Assembly: GCF_032229225.1 (NCBI RefSeq)
Contig: NZ_CP135076.1
Coordinates: 3,121,594-3,185,593 of the forward strand
Direction of reading: 5' to 3'
Origin: Stakelama saccharophila
GTDB taxonomy: Bacteria; Pseudomonadota; Alphaproteobacteria; Sphingomonadales; Sphingomonadaceae
DNA length: 64,000 nucleotides
Shown here: one piece after another, positions 9,052 to 20,500 of the stretch
Layout of the letters: every line of letters begins with the position of its first letter
Position numbering within the stretch: the stretch's first letter is position 1
Position numbers and translations under genes: made by a program
Notes under the pieces: generated by a model
The model's database searches: none
Seen by the model: only the letters and a program-made list of their open reading frames with translations
Told to the model about the DNA's origin: nothing

Positions 9052-10967
9052 ATGCGCTTGCCATTTGCCGCTTTGCTTCTCACCGCCATTTCCACGCCCG
9101 CGCTCGCGCAAGTCCATTATTACGGTGATCTCGCCATCGCGCCGGCCGGGGACCGGATCGCGACCGTCGAAGCGATGGATAGTGCCGCGAAGGTAGTGAT
9201 CCGCTCGGTCGCCGACGGACACATTCTGGGCACGGTCGATCCGTGCGATGATTGCCGGTATTCGGACCTGACGTTCGGCCCGGACGGAACCATCGCCTTT
9301 CTCGCGCGCGGGGACGAGGGCGTGATGTTGGAGACCGCGAAGGGCAATCGGGTGCGCACCGTCGCGACCATCGACGGCATCGCATCGACCCCGCGCTTTT
9401 CACCCGATGGCAAGCGGATCGCATTGATGGTGACGCTGGGCGCGCAGAAGGAGGCTGGTGCGCGCCAGGCGGGGGTGCGCCAGGTCGGCGAGATCGGCGA
9501 ACATTTCGACGAGCGCAGGCTTGCGATTTTCGATGTCGGCGCATCGGTAGCGCCGGACGCCATCAAGCCGCTGTCGCCGGCGAACCGCTATATCTACGAA
9601 TATGACTGGGCGCCCGATGGTCGCAGTCTCGTCGTCACCAGCGCGATCGGCAATGGCGACGAAAACTGGTGGGTGGCGACGCTCGATGCGGTGGATGCGA
9701 CCACCGGCAAGGTTCGTCAGATCACGAAGCCGACCACCCAGCTCGACATGCCGCGCGTCTCGCCCGACGGGAAGACGGTTGCCTATATCGGTGGTCTGAT
9801 GAGCGATTTCGGCTCGGTGGGCGGCGACATCTATACCGTGCCCTTTTCCGGCGGCACGCCGAAAAACCTGACCCAAGGCTCGGACACGACCAACGTCTCG
9901 CTCGACTGGGGCAGGGGCGGAATGCGTACGACCGCGCTCAAGAGCGATACGCTCCAGATCGGCGCAATCGATGCCACCGGCAAGGCCATGGCGCCTTATT
10001 GGGGGCGTCCCGCGAGCTTTTCGGCGGGCGACGGCAAGGCCGTGTTCAGCCGCGACGGCCGCACGGTGGCGACGGTCGTGCAGGATTTCACGCACGCGCC
10101 GGCGATCTATGCCGGGCCGGTGACCGCACCGAAGCAGATCACCCATGACAATGACGACGTTCGCCCGATTGTCGAGGCGCGCAGCATCAAAATGGACCAA
10201 TGAGGGATATAACCTTCAAGGCTGGCTGATCGCGCCTCTGGGTGCCGATCCGAACGAAAAAGCGCCGATGATAACCAACGTTCACGGCGGTCCGGCAGCG
10301 GCGCACATGCCGCGCTTCCTGTCCGGCGAGACGATCAGCAAGGTGCTGGACGCGGGCTATTACCTGTTCTTTCCCAATCCGCGCGGCAGCTATGGACAGG
10401 GCGAGGCGTTCGTGCGCGCCAACCGCAGCGATTTCGGCGGCGGCGACCTGCGCGATATCCTTGCAGGAATCGACGCGGTCGAAAAACAGGCACCGATCGA
10501 TGACGACCGGCTCGGGCCTGACGGGCGGCAGCTATGGCGGGTTCATGGCGATGTGGGCGAACACGCAGACCGATCGGTTCAAGGCGATCGTCGCCAGTGC
10601 CGGCCTGTCCAACTGGGTGAGCTATTACGGCACCAACGGCATCAATACCTGGATGCTGCCCTATTTCGGGAAGACGATGTACGACGACCCCGAGGCATAT
10701 CGCGCGGTGTCAGCGGTGAATTTCGCCAAGCAGGCACACACGCCCACGTTCATCGTGGTCGGCGAACGCGACATTGAAGTACCGCCGACGCAATCGATCG
10801 AATGGTGGAATGCGCTGAAAGACATGAACGTGCCGACAACGCTGGTGATCTATGCCGGTGAGGGCCATGGCATCCGCGATCCTGAACATCGCGCCGACTT
10901 GGATAAGCGCACGCTGGCGTGGTTTAACAAGTACCTTGGAGAAAAAGCCGCCGATAGCGGCGAGTAG
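9052..10967 (+). pseudogene. S9 family prolyl oligopeptidase-like serine peptidase, two frameshifts
   Basis: Reading across three frames gives a full-length protein of about 638 aa: signal peptide MRLPFAALLLTAISTPALAQ, a beta-propeller (FSPDGKRIALM, WAPDGRSLVV, VSPDGKTVAYIGG), and an alpha/beta hydrolase with nucleophile GGSYGG, acid GERDIEVP and His GEGHGI. Frame 1 ends early at 10203 because an A-run at 10189-10192 carries one extra base (...SIK-WTNEGYNLQGW is the expected join). The second shift is one extra base in GGGCC at 10514-10518, just before the nucleophile. All catalytic residues remain, so the break is recent or a sequencing error. If real, the product ends without its catalytic domain. 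Confidence 0.8.
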
Positions 10968-11005
10968 TTTTCGCCTATTGAGGTTCCCGCTACATGGCAT
11001 GGTGC

Positions 11006-12166
11006 TTACAGCGTAAGGCCAGCAAGCGCCTCGACCGCCGCATGTCGGCAGAGATGGCCGTAATGGCGTTCGATCATTTCCGCGCTCGTGTCGCTGATCT
11101 GCGCAACGGTCAGCAACGGCAGACCGTCGTTTACGAGATCGGTGATCGTGCTGTGCCGTAACGTGTAGGCGGTCGTGCCAGCGGGCAGTTTGGCTGCAAT
11201 CACGGCTTTCGCAATCGGGTCCTTCCAAGTCGAACAGTCCCAAGGCTTGCCATTGGCCCGCGTCATCAATGGCGCGGTCGGTGATTTACCCTTTGCCTGC
11301 GCGGCAAATAGTTCAGCGGCGGCGGGCGGTATCAGAATGCGGCGCGGCTTCCCGCTCTTGTCCTTTCCGATGCTCAACTCCGACGTTCGTTTGTCAAAAT
11401 CAGCCACGGTCAGCTGGGCAACCGCCCCGGGTCGCAAAGGAAGCAGACAGAGCGCTTTGAAAAATGGCTGCGCTTCACTGCCGATATGATCCAGCAGGGT
11501 CCGGCGCTGCGTGCGGTCGAGATAGAGGGTGCGCTGCCGATCGGCATTTCTGATGGACTTCAGCGCTTCCTGCCAGGCTGCTTCCGTGTTTGGCGTACCG
11601 GGCGCCAGAACCTTGTTTAACGCCGCCCGAAGCATCGACATGTCGCGGTTTATCGTCGAGGGCGCGCGAGGGCGGGTCACCTGGGGACCCTTCTTGCGGC
11701 GGGTGACCCGCGCCGGCGTTTCCTCCAGCCGCCGGCGCCAGGCTTTCAAATGGTGGCGGCGCAGCTTCGACAATTTCAGCTTGGCTATCGGATCACTGTA
11801 GACATAGCGCTTGAAGCGCCCTTTGGCGTCGTCGTTCTCGTCGGCGTATCTGCGGCAAGCCTGTTCTACCGTCTCCACCTTCTGCTCGGGCTCACCGCCC
11901 GCTTCTATTATTTTGACGAAGGCCTCGGCTTGCTCTTTGGCAGCGGAGAATCGATCGCGTCCAGGAAGGTCGCCGAAGCCCCCAAGCGCCTTTAACCGGT
12001 AGGCACGCTTATCTTCGTCATAGGCGCGTGCAATCCATGTTCCTATTCCTTCACGAGCAGATGGCCGATAGCCCAGAAAACAACCTGGTCGAATACGCTG
12101 CCAATATGGCTCACGGCGCGATGGCAGTTCATCGCGCTCTCTCACCCTGCTCAGGTCTAGCCCCAT
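11006..12166 (-). CDS. Tyrosine recombinase / phage-type integrase
   Basis: 386 aa from ATG 12166, preceded by GAGGTGG. An N-terminal DNA-binding SAM-like domain (AEQACRRY-type region, then RAPSTINRDMSMLRAALNKV) is followed by the catalytic domain with the first Arg in LPLRPGAVAQL, the box YTLRHSTITDL (Tyr at the usual first His, a common variant) and nucleophile Tyr in MIERHYGHL. It cuts and joins DNA at an attachment site. It lies next to the point where cas8c is cut off, so it may mark the edge of an inserted element containing the genes to its left. No tRNA gene is adjacent. Confidence 0.88.
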   Translation of the reverse strand: MGLDLSRVRERDELPSRREPYWQRIRPGCFLGYRPSAREGIGTWIARAYDEDKRAYRLKALGGFGDLPGRDRFSAAKEQAEAFVKIIEAGGEPEQKVETVEQACRRYADENDDAKGRFKRYVYSDPIAKLKLSKLRRHHLKAWRRRLEETPARVTRRKKGPQVTRPRAPSTINRDMSMLRAALNKVLAPGTPNTEAAWQEALKSIRNADRQRTLYLDRTQRRTLLDHIGSEAQPFFKALCLLPLRPGAVAQLTVADFDKRTSELSIGKDKSGKPRRILIPPAAAELFAAQAKGKSPTAPLMTRANGKPWDCSTWKDPIAKAVIAAKLPAGTTAYTLRHSTITDLVNDGLPLLTVAQISDTSAEMIERHYGHLCRHAAVEALAGLTL

Positions 12167-12274
12167 CGCACCACCTCGAAATCCATTCCGTACGGAAAAA
12201 GTACGGAAAACATACTCAGACTTCACTGCGCCTTGGGAGATACAAAATCAAGGTTTTCCGGGACCTTTTGAATT

Positions 12275-13909
12275 TCAGGATGTGCCAGAAACCCCCATTT
12301 CAAAGCGCTCCTTGCGCAAGGTCGCGAGGTGGTTCTGCGCGCCGCGCAACAGCAACGGAAACACGCTTGCCGGCGTCGCCGATGCCGCTCCGAAATAGCG
12401 GTCGCGAATGGTCGCGTTGACCCGGCCCAATGCGCCATATTGTGCGGCTTCCAGCACGGCGAACAACCGGCCGAGCCGATAGGCCGGGTTCGTCTCCTCT
12501 CTGTCCAGGCTCATCGGGGCTCCTTCCCTTGCCAGCTTTCGTCTCTTGTCGCGTTCCAGCACCGCGCGGATCGCGGCGGCGTGCCAGCCGCGCGCCGGGT
12601 CGTCGCCCGCGCGCAGCCGCATGATCGCCGCCGACAACAGGCTGCGCGGATAGCGCCCGCCGCCAAGCACCGCGCGCGCGACTTCGCCCGCGAGCAGCGG
12701 CGGGATATTGTCCCATTTCTGCTGCGCGGCGGTCGTGTTCACCAACAAGCGGTTGATTGAGGGCGGAGTCTTCCACGGCAACGGCTCGACGCGGCAATCG
12801 GCTTCGTGCGCGGCGAGATTGCGGGCGAGGTCGCCGAGGCTTTGTGTAAACCAGAAGCGGATCGCCAAGCGCGCCGCATTGGGTGCAAGGCCGAGCACAT
12901 GAAGCTGTGTACTGGGGCGAAGTTCGCCCAGATCCGTGGTGACCGGCCGCCCCGCCGCGAGCGGTTCCAGCGCATCGCGCAGCTTGACGGCTTCGGTCGC
13001 GTCCTGGTCGCCACCGCGATCGGCAGCGCCGAACAGTATCGCGAAATAGTCCTCCGCCGCGGCTGCGTGGCTTTCATCCGTCGCGGACGTGTCCGCCCAG
13101 AACACCGTGGTCGCATCGCCGATCCGGAGCCGGTGCCGACTGCTGCGATCGAGCAAGCGATTGAGCGCAGCGCCGTAGCGGAAGGCTGCTGTCTCACCCG
13201 TCGGCGCATTATCGCCCTGTTTCCGCCCCCAGGATTCGAAAGCATCGAGATTGAACGAGACCAGCGCCGCACCCGAACTCTGCGCGCCGTCGACGCCCCC
13301 GATGGTCGGATGCAGCCGCGCGATGGGCACGTCCTCGCCTGTAACCAGGCAACGCCCGGTTTCTCCGGCCGTCGTGCGGGCGGCGACAAGCGGCGCGGCG
13401 GCCGGACGTTGGTGAATGAAGCGAGGTGCGCCGCTATCATCAACGTCGCCGTCAAGCCGGAAGACGATATTGGTGTCGAGCATGTCGTCGGAAAATGGCG
13501 GCTCCGAAAAGCGTTCCGGCACCCAATTCTCTAAGAAAAACCGAAGTGCTGCCAAGCCGGCATCGTCGGTGTCGGCCAAAAGCTCGAAATGCAGATCGCG
13601 GAACGCCTGATGTTCCTCGGCGAGGCGCTTGCCGGCGCCGGCCGTTGCTCCAAGCACATAAGCCGTTTTGTCCCACAGGAAATAGGGTTTGATTCCGCTC
13701 GTGCGTCCGGCCGCGGCAGGCACATCGCGAAGAACCGGGCGGGGCTTCTTGCCCGTGTGATCCCGGACATCGACGACATCAATGACGGTGCCGTTTCGAG
13801 CAAGGATCACCGCGAAACTAATCTTTTCCCGGCTGAACCCCGGCCGTTCGGCCTCTCCCCGCGCCGCCATCCGATCGTAATAGCTCGACAGCGCCTGGAG
13901 GATGGTCAT
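12275..13909 (-). pseudogene. cas8c: Type I-C Cascade large subunit Cas8c (Csd1), C-terminally truncated
   Basis: 544 aa from ATG 13909 (ATGA overlap with cas5c). It starts MTILQALSSYYDRMAARGEA and carries family stretches such as FSREKISFAVIL, CLVTGEDVPIARLHPTI and DRYFGAASATPASVFP. In Csd1 proteins the last of these is followed by about 50 more residues ending in a GRFAIGYYHQ-like motif. Here homology stops after QNHLATLRKE, and ten unrelated residues lead to a stop at 12275. The break falls near 12300, next to the integrase gene. Cas8c recognises the PAM in the type I-C Cascade; without its C-terminus and without cas7 the complex cannot form. Confidence 0.82.
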
Positions 13910-14580
13910 GCCGCCAATCCCTCGGCGACCAGCTTTTCCTCCAGCACGCCGTCGTCGAGCTGCGCACGGAAGAAGGTGGCTTCCTGGCCGGGCGCATAGG
14001 GCGGTGCGTAGCTCATCCAGCCGAGATCGCGGTTGCGCTCGGCTTCGGGCAGCGTGCTTTCGGGCAGCGACGCGCCATCCTCGATCAGGCGGAAGTCGCA
14101 GGCGAATTCGCGGGTGCCGAGACAGGGGCGGTGAAAACACTGCCCGCTGGCGGCGCGGCGATTGAACATGCTGATATGTTTGGCGGGCGTATCCTCCGCC
14201 CCGGCCTTGGCCGTCATGTCGAAGCGCGCCTCGATGACATAGCCGACATCGACAAGCAGCGTCGTCGCGCGCTGTTGCCGCGTGGCAGCCACGTCGATGC
14301 CCACCCCGGCGGTGGTGCCCGCTTTCATCGCGCTTTTGGCCAGCCGTTCCGAGGCCTTGGCGGAGACCTCGTTGCGGCGAAAGGACTGGAAGCGGATGGG
14401 CTTGAGCACATGAATGCGCGTCACCGTCCACGCAATCGCCGGCTTCCAGTGGATCGCTTCGAGGATACCGCGCGCTGCCGCCGGCGTCATCACGTCATAG
14501 GAAACGCGCTCGACCTTCATCTCGGGCCGCGTAAAGCAGGCGCGCTCTCCCCAGACGTGCAGACGGATGCCAACGGTCAT
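13906..14580 (-). CDS. cas5c: Type I-C CRISPR-associated protein Cas5c (crRNA-processing endonuclease)
   Basis: 224 aa from ATG 14580 with GAGGGGGAA upstream. The start GIRLHVWGERACFTRPEMKVERVSYDVMTP... is the Cas5 RAMP fold with the conserved FTRPE, and the stretch around SAARGILEAI-like AAARGILEAIHWKPAI is typical of Cas5d/Cas5c. In type I-C, which lacks Cas6, this protein cuts the repeat RNA. The open frame is intact, in contrast to its neighbours. With no array in the window and cas7 absent, any remaining role would need a repeat RNA supplied in trans. Confidence 0.88.
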   Translation of the reverse strand: MTVGIRLHVWGERACFTRPEMKVERVSYDVMTPAAARGILEAIHWKPAIAWTVTRIHVLKPIRFQSFRRNEVSAKASERLAKSAMKAGTTAGVGIDVAATRQQRATTLLVDVGYVIEARFDMTAKAGAEDTPAKHISMFNRRAASGQCFHRPCLGTREFACDFRLIEDGASLPESTLPEAERNRDLGWMSYAPPYAPGQEATFFRAQLDDGVLEEKLVAEGLAA

Positions 14581-14652
14581 GCGTTTCCCCCTCGAAGATA
14601 TGCTTTTATCGTTCGGCCGAAAGCACAATAGGGGAATCCGCTCGGATACGGA

Positions 14653-16891
14653 TCAGAACACCCCCGCCCGCGCATCCATGCCGAATGGATCGAGCGAGAG
14701 CCCGGTCGCTTCGCTGTAGAGACTGTCGCTGACCAGATGGACGAAGCGGTCGCCATAAGCGGGAAGCACGGCTTGCACCGCGCCGCTTGCCAGCATTGCC
14801 GCGCGCGCTTTGGTCGGAATAGAAACGGTGAACTGCTGCAACCGCCGCAGAACGTCGCCGGGTGGCCGCTCCGCCATTCGGAGTTGGTCGAGCAGACCCG
14901 ACACCTCGTCCCGGCCATCGCCGCCGCGCCACGGCACGATCACCGGGTCCATGACATCGTCGATCATGCGAAAGGCGTCGGCGATGCTGCGATAGGGAAA
15001 ATCGAAGGGCGGCACGGCGCGCTCCGCAATTGCCGGCAGGATCGGATAGGGCTTCCCGGCGAGCGTCGCGGCATCGAGCGCCTCGTCTCCCTTGGTCCAA
15101 TAAAGCTCGCGGAAATAGGTCTCGACCGCGCCGAGGCCAAGCGGGTCGGCCTCATGTCCGCGCATCGCGGCGCGCATCGCGGCTCTCGGTTGCTCGAACA
15201 CTGCCGGCGATTTGTGATCCGCCGCCTCGAACACCACGACCTCACCCCGGTTCAGCTTGCCCTCACGATCGCACCGTCCCGCCGCCTGCGCGATGGAATC
15301 GAGACCCGCTTCGGCGCGCCAGACCTCCGGAAAGTCGACATCGACGCCCGCCTCGATCAGGCTCGTGGCGACAAGGCGCACCGGCCGCTTTTCCTTAAGG
15401 TCGTCTCGTATGTCCGCCAGCACCGCGCGGCGATGCGCGGGGCACATCAACGTCGTCAGATGGCGGGCGCCCGGCATCTCAGCGATCTCGGCGAACAGGG
15501 CCTGGGCGTGCTTGCGGCTGTTGACGATGCACAGCATCTGCTCGCGCTCGGCGAAGCGTGCCGCGATCCGGGCGTCGGCGACGCTTCCGGCGTGCCGGAC
15601 CTCGGTGCGGCGCAATTCGTCGTAAAGCTCGCGCGGGCGCGGCGCGAGTTCGCGGTCGTCTGCGATCTGTAAACCGTCCCGAAAGCCCTTCGCCTCCGTC
15701 ACCGCCGGCTGGGTCGCCGTACACAAGACCACGCTCGCACCGTAATTGCCGGCAAGTTCGTCGATCGCCGCCAAGCAGGGCCGCAGCAGATGAGTGGGAA
15801 GCGTCTGCGCTTCGTCGAGGATGATCGCGCTCTTCGCCAGGTTGTGGAGCTTGCGGCAGCGCGAGGTGCGGGCGGCATACAGACTTTCGAAGAACTGGAC
15901 CGCGGTGGTAACCACGATCGGCACGTCCCAGTTTTCCGCCGCGCGGCGGAACTTGTCGGAGGCATCGCGCCCTTCGTCGTCCGCCTGTGCGATGGTTTCG
16001 GCCCCCCACATGCTCCCATTCAATATTGCCGTGATGTTCGAGCACGTCGGCTTCACCCACCGCCGAACGAAAGACAGCAGCGGTCTGCTCGATGATCGAG
16101 GTGTAGGGAATGACATAGACGATCCGCCGCAGCCGGTGGCGAACGGCATGGTCGAGCGCGAAGGCGAGACTGGCCAGCGTCTTGCCGCCCCCGGTCGGTA
16201 CGGTCATCGTGAATAGCCCGGGCGGCATTCCGGCCTTGGCCCGGGCATGGCCGAGAATTTCGGCGCGAAGCGTGTTCAGGTCGCTCTCGCGGGCGCTGTC
16301 CGTCAACGCCGCGAGATGCTTGGTCAACCGTTCACGTAAGACCGGGAGCGACGAATAGCCACCGCGCTCCTTCGCGCCGTAAAAGGCCTCGGTCGCCAGA
16401 AAATCGGCATCGACGAGACAGGAGAACAGCATCCTGCCCAGAAAGGCCGCGGAATAGGCGCGCTGACGCCGAAATGGGAAAGGCGGTGGCGCGATATGGG
16501 GCAGCGGCCCGGTCTCGGTTTCCCAGCCCGCATAATCGGGCAGATCGGCCCGTGCCAGCCGCTTCTTCAGATCGCCGCCATCCGCAAGCCCGGCGTGATG
16601 GCCCGCGACAGCAAAGGCGAGCAGCCGGCCCAGAAAAGAGTCGAACCGCTTGCCAGCCTCGATCGCGCCGGCGGTGCTGTGATCCACTGGCGGTCCACCA
16701 CGAAGCCGGTCCTGGAATTCAGGCGAACATTTGCCGATGTCGTGCAGCAATCCGGCTGTTTGCGCCAATGCGGGGATGTTCAGATGCGAGCCTAACTCGA
16801 ATGCCTTCGCTCCTACCGCAGCGAGATGCGCCGACAGCGGCTCCCATCGTTCCTCCGGCGAATTGGTGACCGAATGTGCGAAGACTTTCAT
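14653..16891 (-). pseudogene. cas3: Type I-C Cas3 helicase-nuclease, frameshifted in a G6 run
   Basis: The HD nuclease and helicase are in two frames. From ATG 16891: MKVFAHSVTN, HD motif LLHDIGKCSPEFQDRL, HHAGLADGG, Walker A TVPTGGGKTLAS, to NIEWEHV. The second frame resumes GAETIAQADDEGRDASDKF with the DEAQ box ILDEAQTLPTHLL and motif VI QAAGRCDREGK, to the stop at 14653. The join needs one base removed from six G (plus-strand C at 16002-16007). Total length is about 745 aa, normal for I-C Cas3. Cas3 degrades DNA recognised by Cascade. A homopolymer site makes sequencing error possible, but the truncated operon makes real decay equally plausible. Confidence 0.85.
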
Positions 16892-17264
16892 GATGGCTTG
16901 CAGATAGCAAATGACAGTGCCGACCAACAGTGAACCCCTGGAGAGCTTGAACGTCTCGGAGCGATGCGGCTGCAGACCGAAGGCGGCACAGATCCGCCGA
17001 GGCTGGCGATGGGGATTGGCACCGCGATCTTGAGGCGACCGCCGGAGGCACGCCCGCATATCGCCGGAGGCGCTGTCGGGTTGCGGCGCACAGCTTTCAG
17101 ACGCGGGTTGCGTCGTCCGGCACACTGCGCATCGGTTCGTCGCCGCGCCCTCTCTCCGAACGGGAAGGATTTCGACGCCGACGGCACCTTTTCCCGATCA
17201 GTGCATTGTCTTCGTTGGCCGCCGTGGCTGACCCGGCGGACCAGCGGAAGAGGAACCCGCGACG
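16892..17264. other. Gene-free stretch between cas3 and the DUF2934 gene
   Basis: About 370 bp, presumably holding divergent promoters for cas3 and for the glucan operon. Open frames crossing it are low-complexity shadows. I found no repeat-spacer pattern and no clear terminator. Confidence 0.4.
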
Positions 17265-17507
17265 ATGAAAGACGATACCGAGCAGCATATTCGCGACCGC
17301 GCATATCAGATCTGGCAGGAGGAGGGGCAGCCCGAAGGCCGCGAGCATGAACACTGGGCCAGGGCGAGAACCGAAATCGAAGATGCGCGCCCCGGCGCGG
17401 CAAAGTCCGGGGAACGCAGGCAACGGGCGAGCAGCACCCGCAAAACAGCGACGAAAAGGGCGCCTGCCAAGCGCGCGGGCGGCCGGAAGCGCACGACCAA
17501 GGCCTAA
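17265..17507 (+). CDS. DUF2934 family small protein
   Basis: 80 aa. The first half matches DUF2934: IRDRAYQIWQEEGQPEGREHEHWARA. The second half is a Lys/Arg/Ala-rich tail (KTATKRAPAKRAGGRKRTT) resembling histone-like nucleic-acid-binding tails. GAGGAA lies about 10 nt before the ATG. DUF2934 genes often sit beside glycogen and trehalose genes in proteobacteria; here glgE starts 39 nt downstream, so it may be the first gene of that operon. Function unknown. Confidence 0.75.
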   Translation: MKDDTEQHIRDRAYQIWQEEGQPEGREHEHWARARTEIEDARPGAAKSGERRQRASSTRKTATKRAPAKRAGGRKRTTKA

Positions 17508-17546
17508 CGCCACCTGCATACCGACCAAGGTCCGGAGAGCTGTCAC

Positions 17547-20500
17547 TTGCCCCTATCCGCACATCGCTACATATCCGCGCCCCTTGATGCGATCGGTTCG
17601 GACGGCATCTGTCGCGGTGGCAACCTTGCCGGCCTGGCCCGCGAAACCGGCGCGGACGCGGTTCTCCTGAGCGGACGCATGTCGCTGTTCGAAGCGGGGA
17701 TTGCGCAAGCCGTGGAACCGATCCGCGGCAGTCCCGACGACCTGCCGCCCTGCACGATCGAGGTCGATCTGAGCCGCTTTCCGCTCGACCATCCGCTCGT
17801 TGTCGCGCATCCGGAGGCCTTTGCGGTGCGCCGTGCCGGCGGCGCCCGCGCGACCGTCGATCCCCGGCGGCCCATGCCGGCAGCCGGGGAGGCGCTGGCG
17901 CGATTACGGGCGCCTGATGCTGTCGATCGTTTCGGCGAGCTACTGGTCGAGCGGCTGGACGCGCTGGCATCGGCCGGCGCCCGCGGCTTTCGGCTCCTGT
18001 CGCCCGAGCGGCTCGGCGTCGATGTGGTTCGCTATCTCGCAGAAGCCTTCGCAGGGCGTGAGATTACCTTCCTTGCAGGACCGTTGCGGGACCGCGCGAG
18101 CGCGCGGCGCCTGGGCGCATCGGGCATCGACGGCCTGGTTACGTCTTTCGGCCGATGGGATCCGGGCGCGCGCTGGATGACCGAGGAGATCGAGGCATTG
18201 CGCGGCACCACCGCGCTCGTCGCCGAACTCTCCGCCGACCATGTCCGGCCGGAGGTCGCGCTGAAGGTGGCGCCGCTTCTCTCCGAAGGACTGGTGGTGC
18301 CGCTGACATGGCTCGCCTCCCCCGATCTGCGCGAGGCCGCCACGCGTGCTTTTGCCGACCTTGACCGGCTTGCGGAAATACGCGGCGAGGTTCGCGAGGC
18401 CAGCGCTCCCGACGACCCCGTGACGGTGATCGCGCGCGGCGACCGAGGTGACTTGCGCATGGCGGAACGGATCGTCGTCGCCTTGATCAATCGCGAAGAG
18501 ACGCGCCCCTTGCCGATGCCGGCGCCGCTGCTCCAGCCGGTCGGGTTCCCCTGCTCCGCCCTTTCCCCGCTCGATGGCGGAACGGCGCCGCGCGAACTCG
18601 GCGAGGGCGATGCGTTGCTGCTGCGCGCCGAATGTGCGCCCGCGGTCCGCCGGCCGCAGCCACCGCTCCGCGATCCTGCCGCCGCGCGCAACTGGCCCCG
18701 GCTCGTCGTGGAGGACCTGTCGCCAAGTGTCGCGGGCGGCGACTTCGCGGTGAAGCGCGTGGCCGGCGACTCCGTCGGTGTGGAGGCAACGGTCTTCGCC
18801 GACGGGCACGAGCAGCTCGCCGCTGAACTCCAGTGGCGCGCCGCCGATGCGGACGCATGGCATACGGCGCCTATGACGCCGCTTCCCAACGACCGCTGGA
18901 CGGCGTCCTTCGTGCCCGACCGGCTCGGCGCACATGAATTCCGCGTCGAGGGTTGGCTCGACCGCTTCGGCGGCTTCCGGCGCGATTTCCGCAAGAAACG
19001 CGATGCGCGCGTAGCCCGGCCGGTCGACCTCCAGGAGGGCGTGGCGCTGGTTGAAGCCGTGGCCGGGCGCAGCAGGGGTGACCTGAAGAAGGCGCTGCAG
19101 GCGGTGCTGGCCGACTGCGCAAAAGCAGATGATGAGGTTCGGGCGGACCTGCTGCTTTCGGACGATCTCGCCAAGCTGGTGAGCCGGGCCGACGACCGCC
19201 CGCACGCGATCCGCTCGCCGGTGCAGCGGCTGGACGCAGAACGTCTCGCCGCCCGTTTTTCCAGTTGGTACGAACTTTTCCCGCGCTCCATCACCCCTAT
19301 TCCGGAATCCGGCTCCAGGCCGCGCCACGGCACCTTCGCCGACGTGATCGATCGGTTGCCCGCCATCCGCGACATGGGCTTCGACACGCTCTATTTCCCG
19401 CCGATCCATCCGATCGGACAGACCAACCGCAAGGGTCCCAACAATACGCTGACACCGGGGCCGGACGATCCCGGCAGCCCCTATGCGATCGGCAGCGAAG
19501 CGGGCGGCCATGAGGCCATCCACCCAGAGCTTGGCAACTTCGAGGATTTCGACCGGCTCGTCGCCGCGGCGCATGAGCAGGGCCTGGAGATCGCCCTCGA
19601 TTTCGCCATCCAGTGCGCGCCCGATCACCCCTGGCTGAAGGCGCATCCCGGCTGGTTTGCATGGCGCCCCGACGGCAGCATGAAATATGCCGAGAATCCG
19701 CCGAAGAAGTACCAGGACATCGTCAACGTCGATTTCTACGCCCCCGGCGCGGTGCCCGATCTGTGGCTGGCGCTGCGCGACATCGTGCTGCTGTGGATCG
19801 AGCACGGGGTGAAGACGTTCCGCGTCGACAATCCGCATACCAAGCCGCTGCCGTTCTGGGAATGGATGATCGCCGATGTGCGCGGCAAGCATCCCGATGT
19901 GATTTTCCTCGCCGAGGCCTTCACCCGGCCGACAATGATGTACCGCCTCGCCAAGGTCGGCTTTTCGCAAAGCTACACCTATTTCACCTGGCGCGATCGC
20001 AAGCACGAGCTCATCGAGTATGTCACCGAACTGACGACGACGGCGCCCAGGGAGTTTTACCGGCCGCACTTCTTCGTCAACACGCCCGACATCAATCCGT
20101 TGTACCTGCAAGGCTCGGGCCGCGCCGGGTTCCGCGTGCGCGCCGTGCTCGCCGCGACCCTTTCGGGACTGTTCGGCGTCTATTCGGGGTTCGAGCTGTG
20201 CGAGAGCGCCCCGCTGGGGCCGGGCAAGGAAGAATATCTCGACAGCGAGAAGTACGAGATCCGCCCGCGCGATTACGAAGCTCCGGGCAACATCATCGCC
20301 GACATCACGCTGCTCAATCGCCTGCGCCGCACCTGGCCGGCGCTTCAGACGCACCTCAATACGCGCTTCTACCAGGCGTATGATGACAATATCATCTGGT
20401 ACGGAAAGCCCGCAGCCGACCGGCGGTCGATCATCATGGTGATGGTCAATCTCGATCCGCACCGCCCCCATGAATGCGATTTCGAGGTGCCGCTCTGGGA

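Noticed and set aside
10951..10975. Terminator at the end of the S9 peptidase
   Set aside because: GCCGC/GCGGC is a 5-bp stem inside the coding end followed by a short TTTT; too weak to list as a feature.
12226..17264. CRISPR array expected next to the cas genes
   Set aside because: No regularly spaced repeat of 25-40 bp is visible on either side of the cas remnant.
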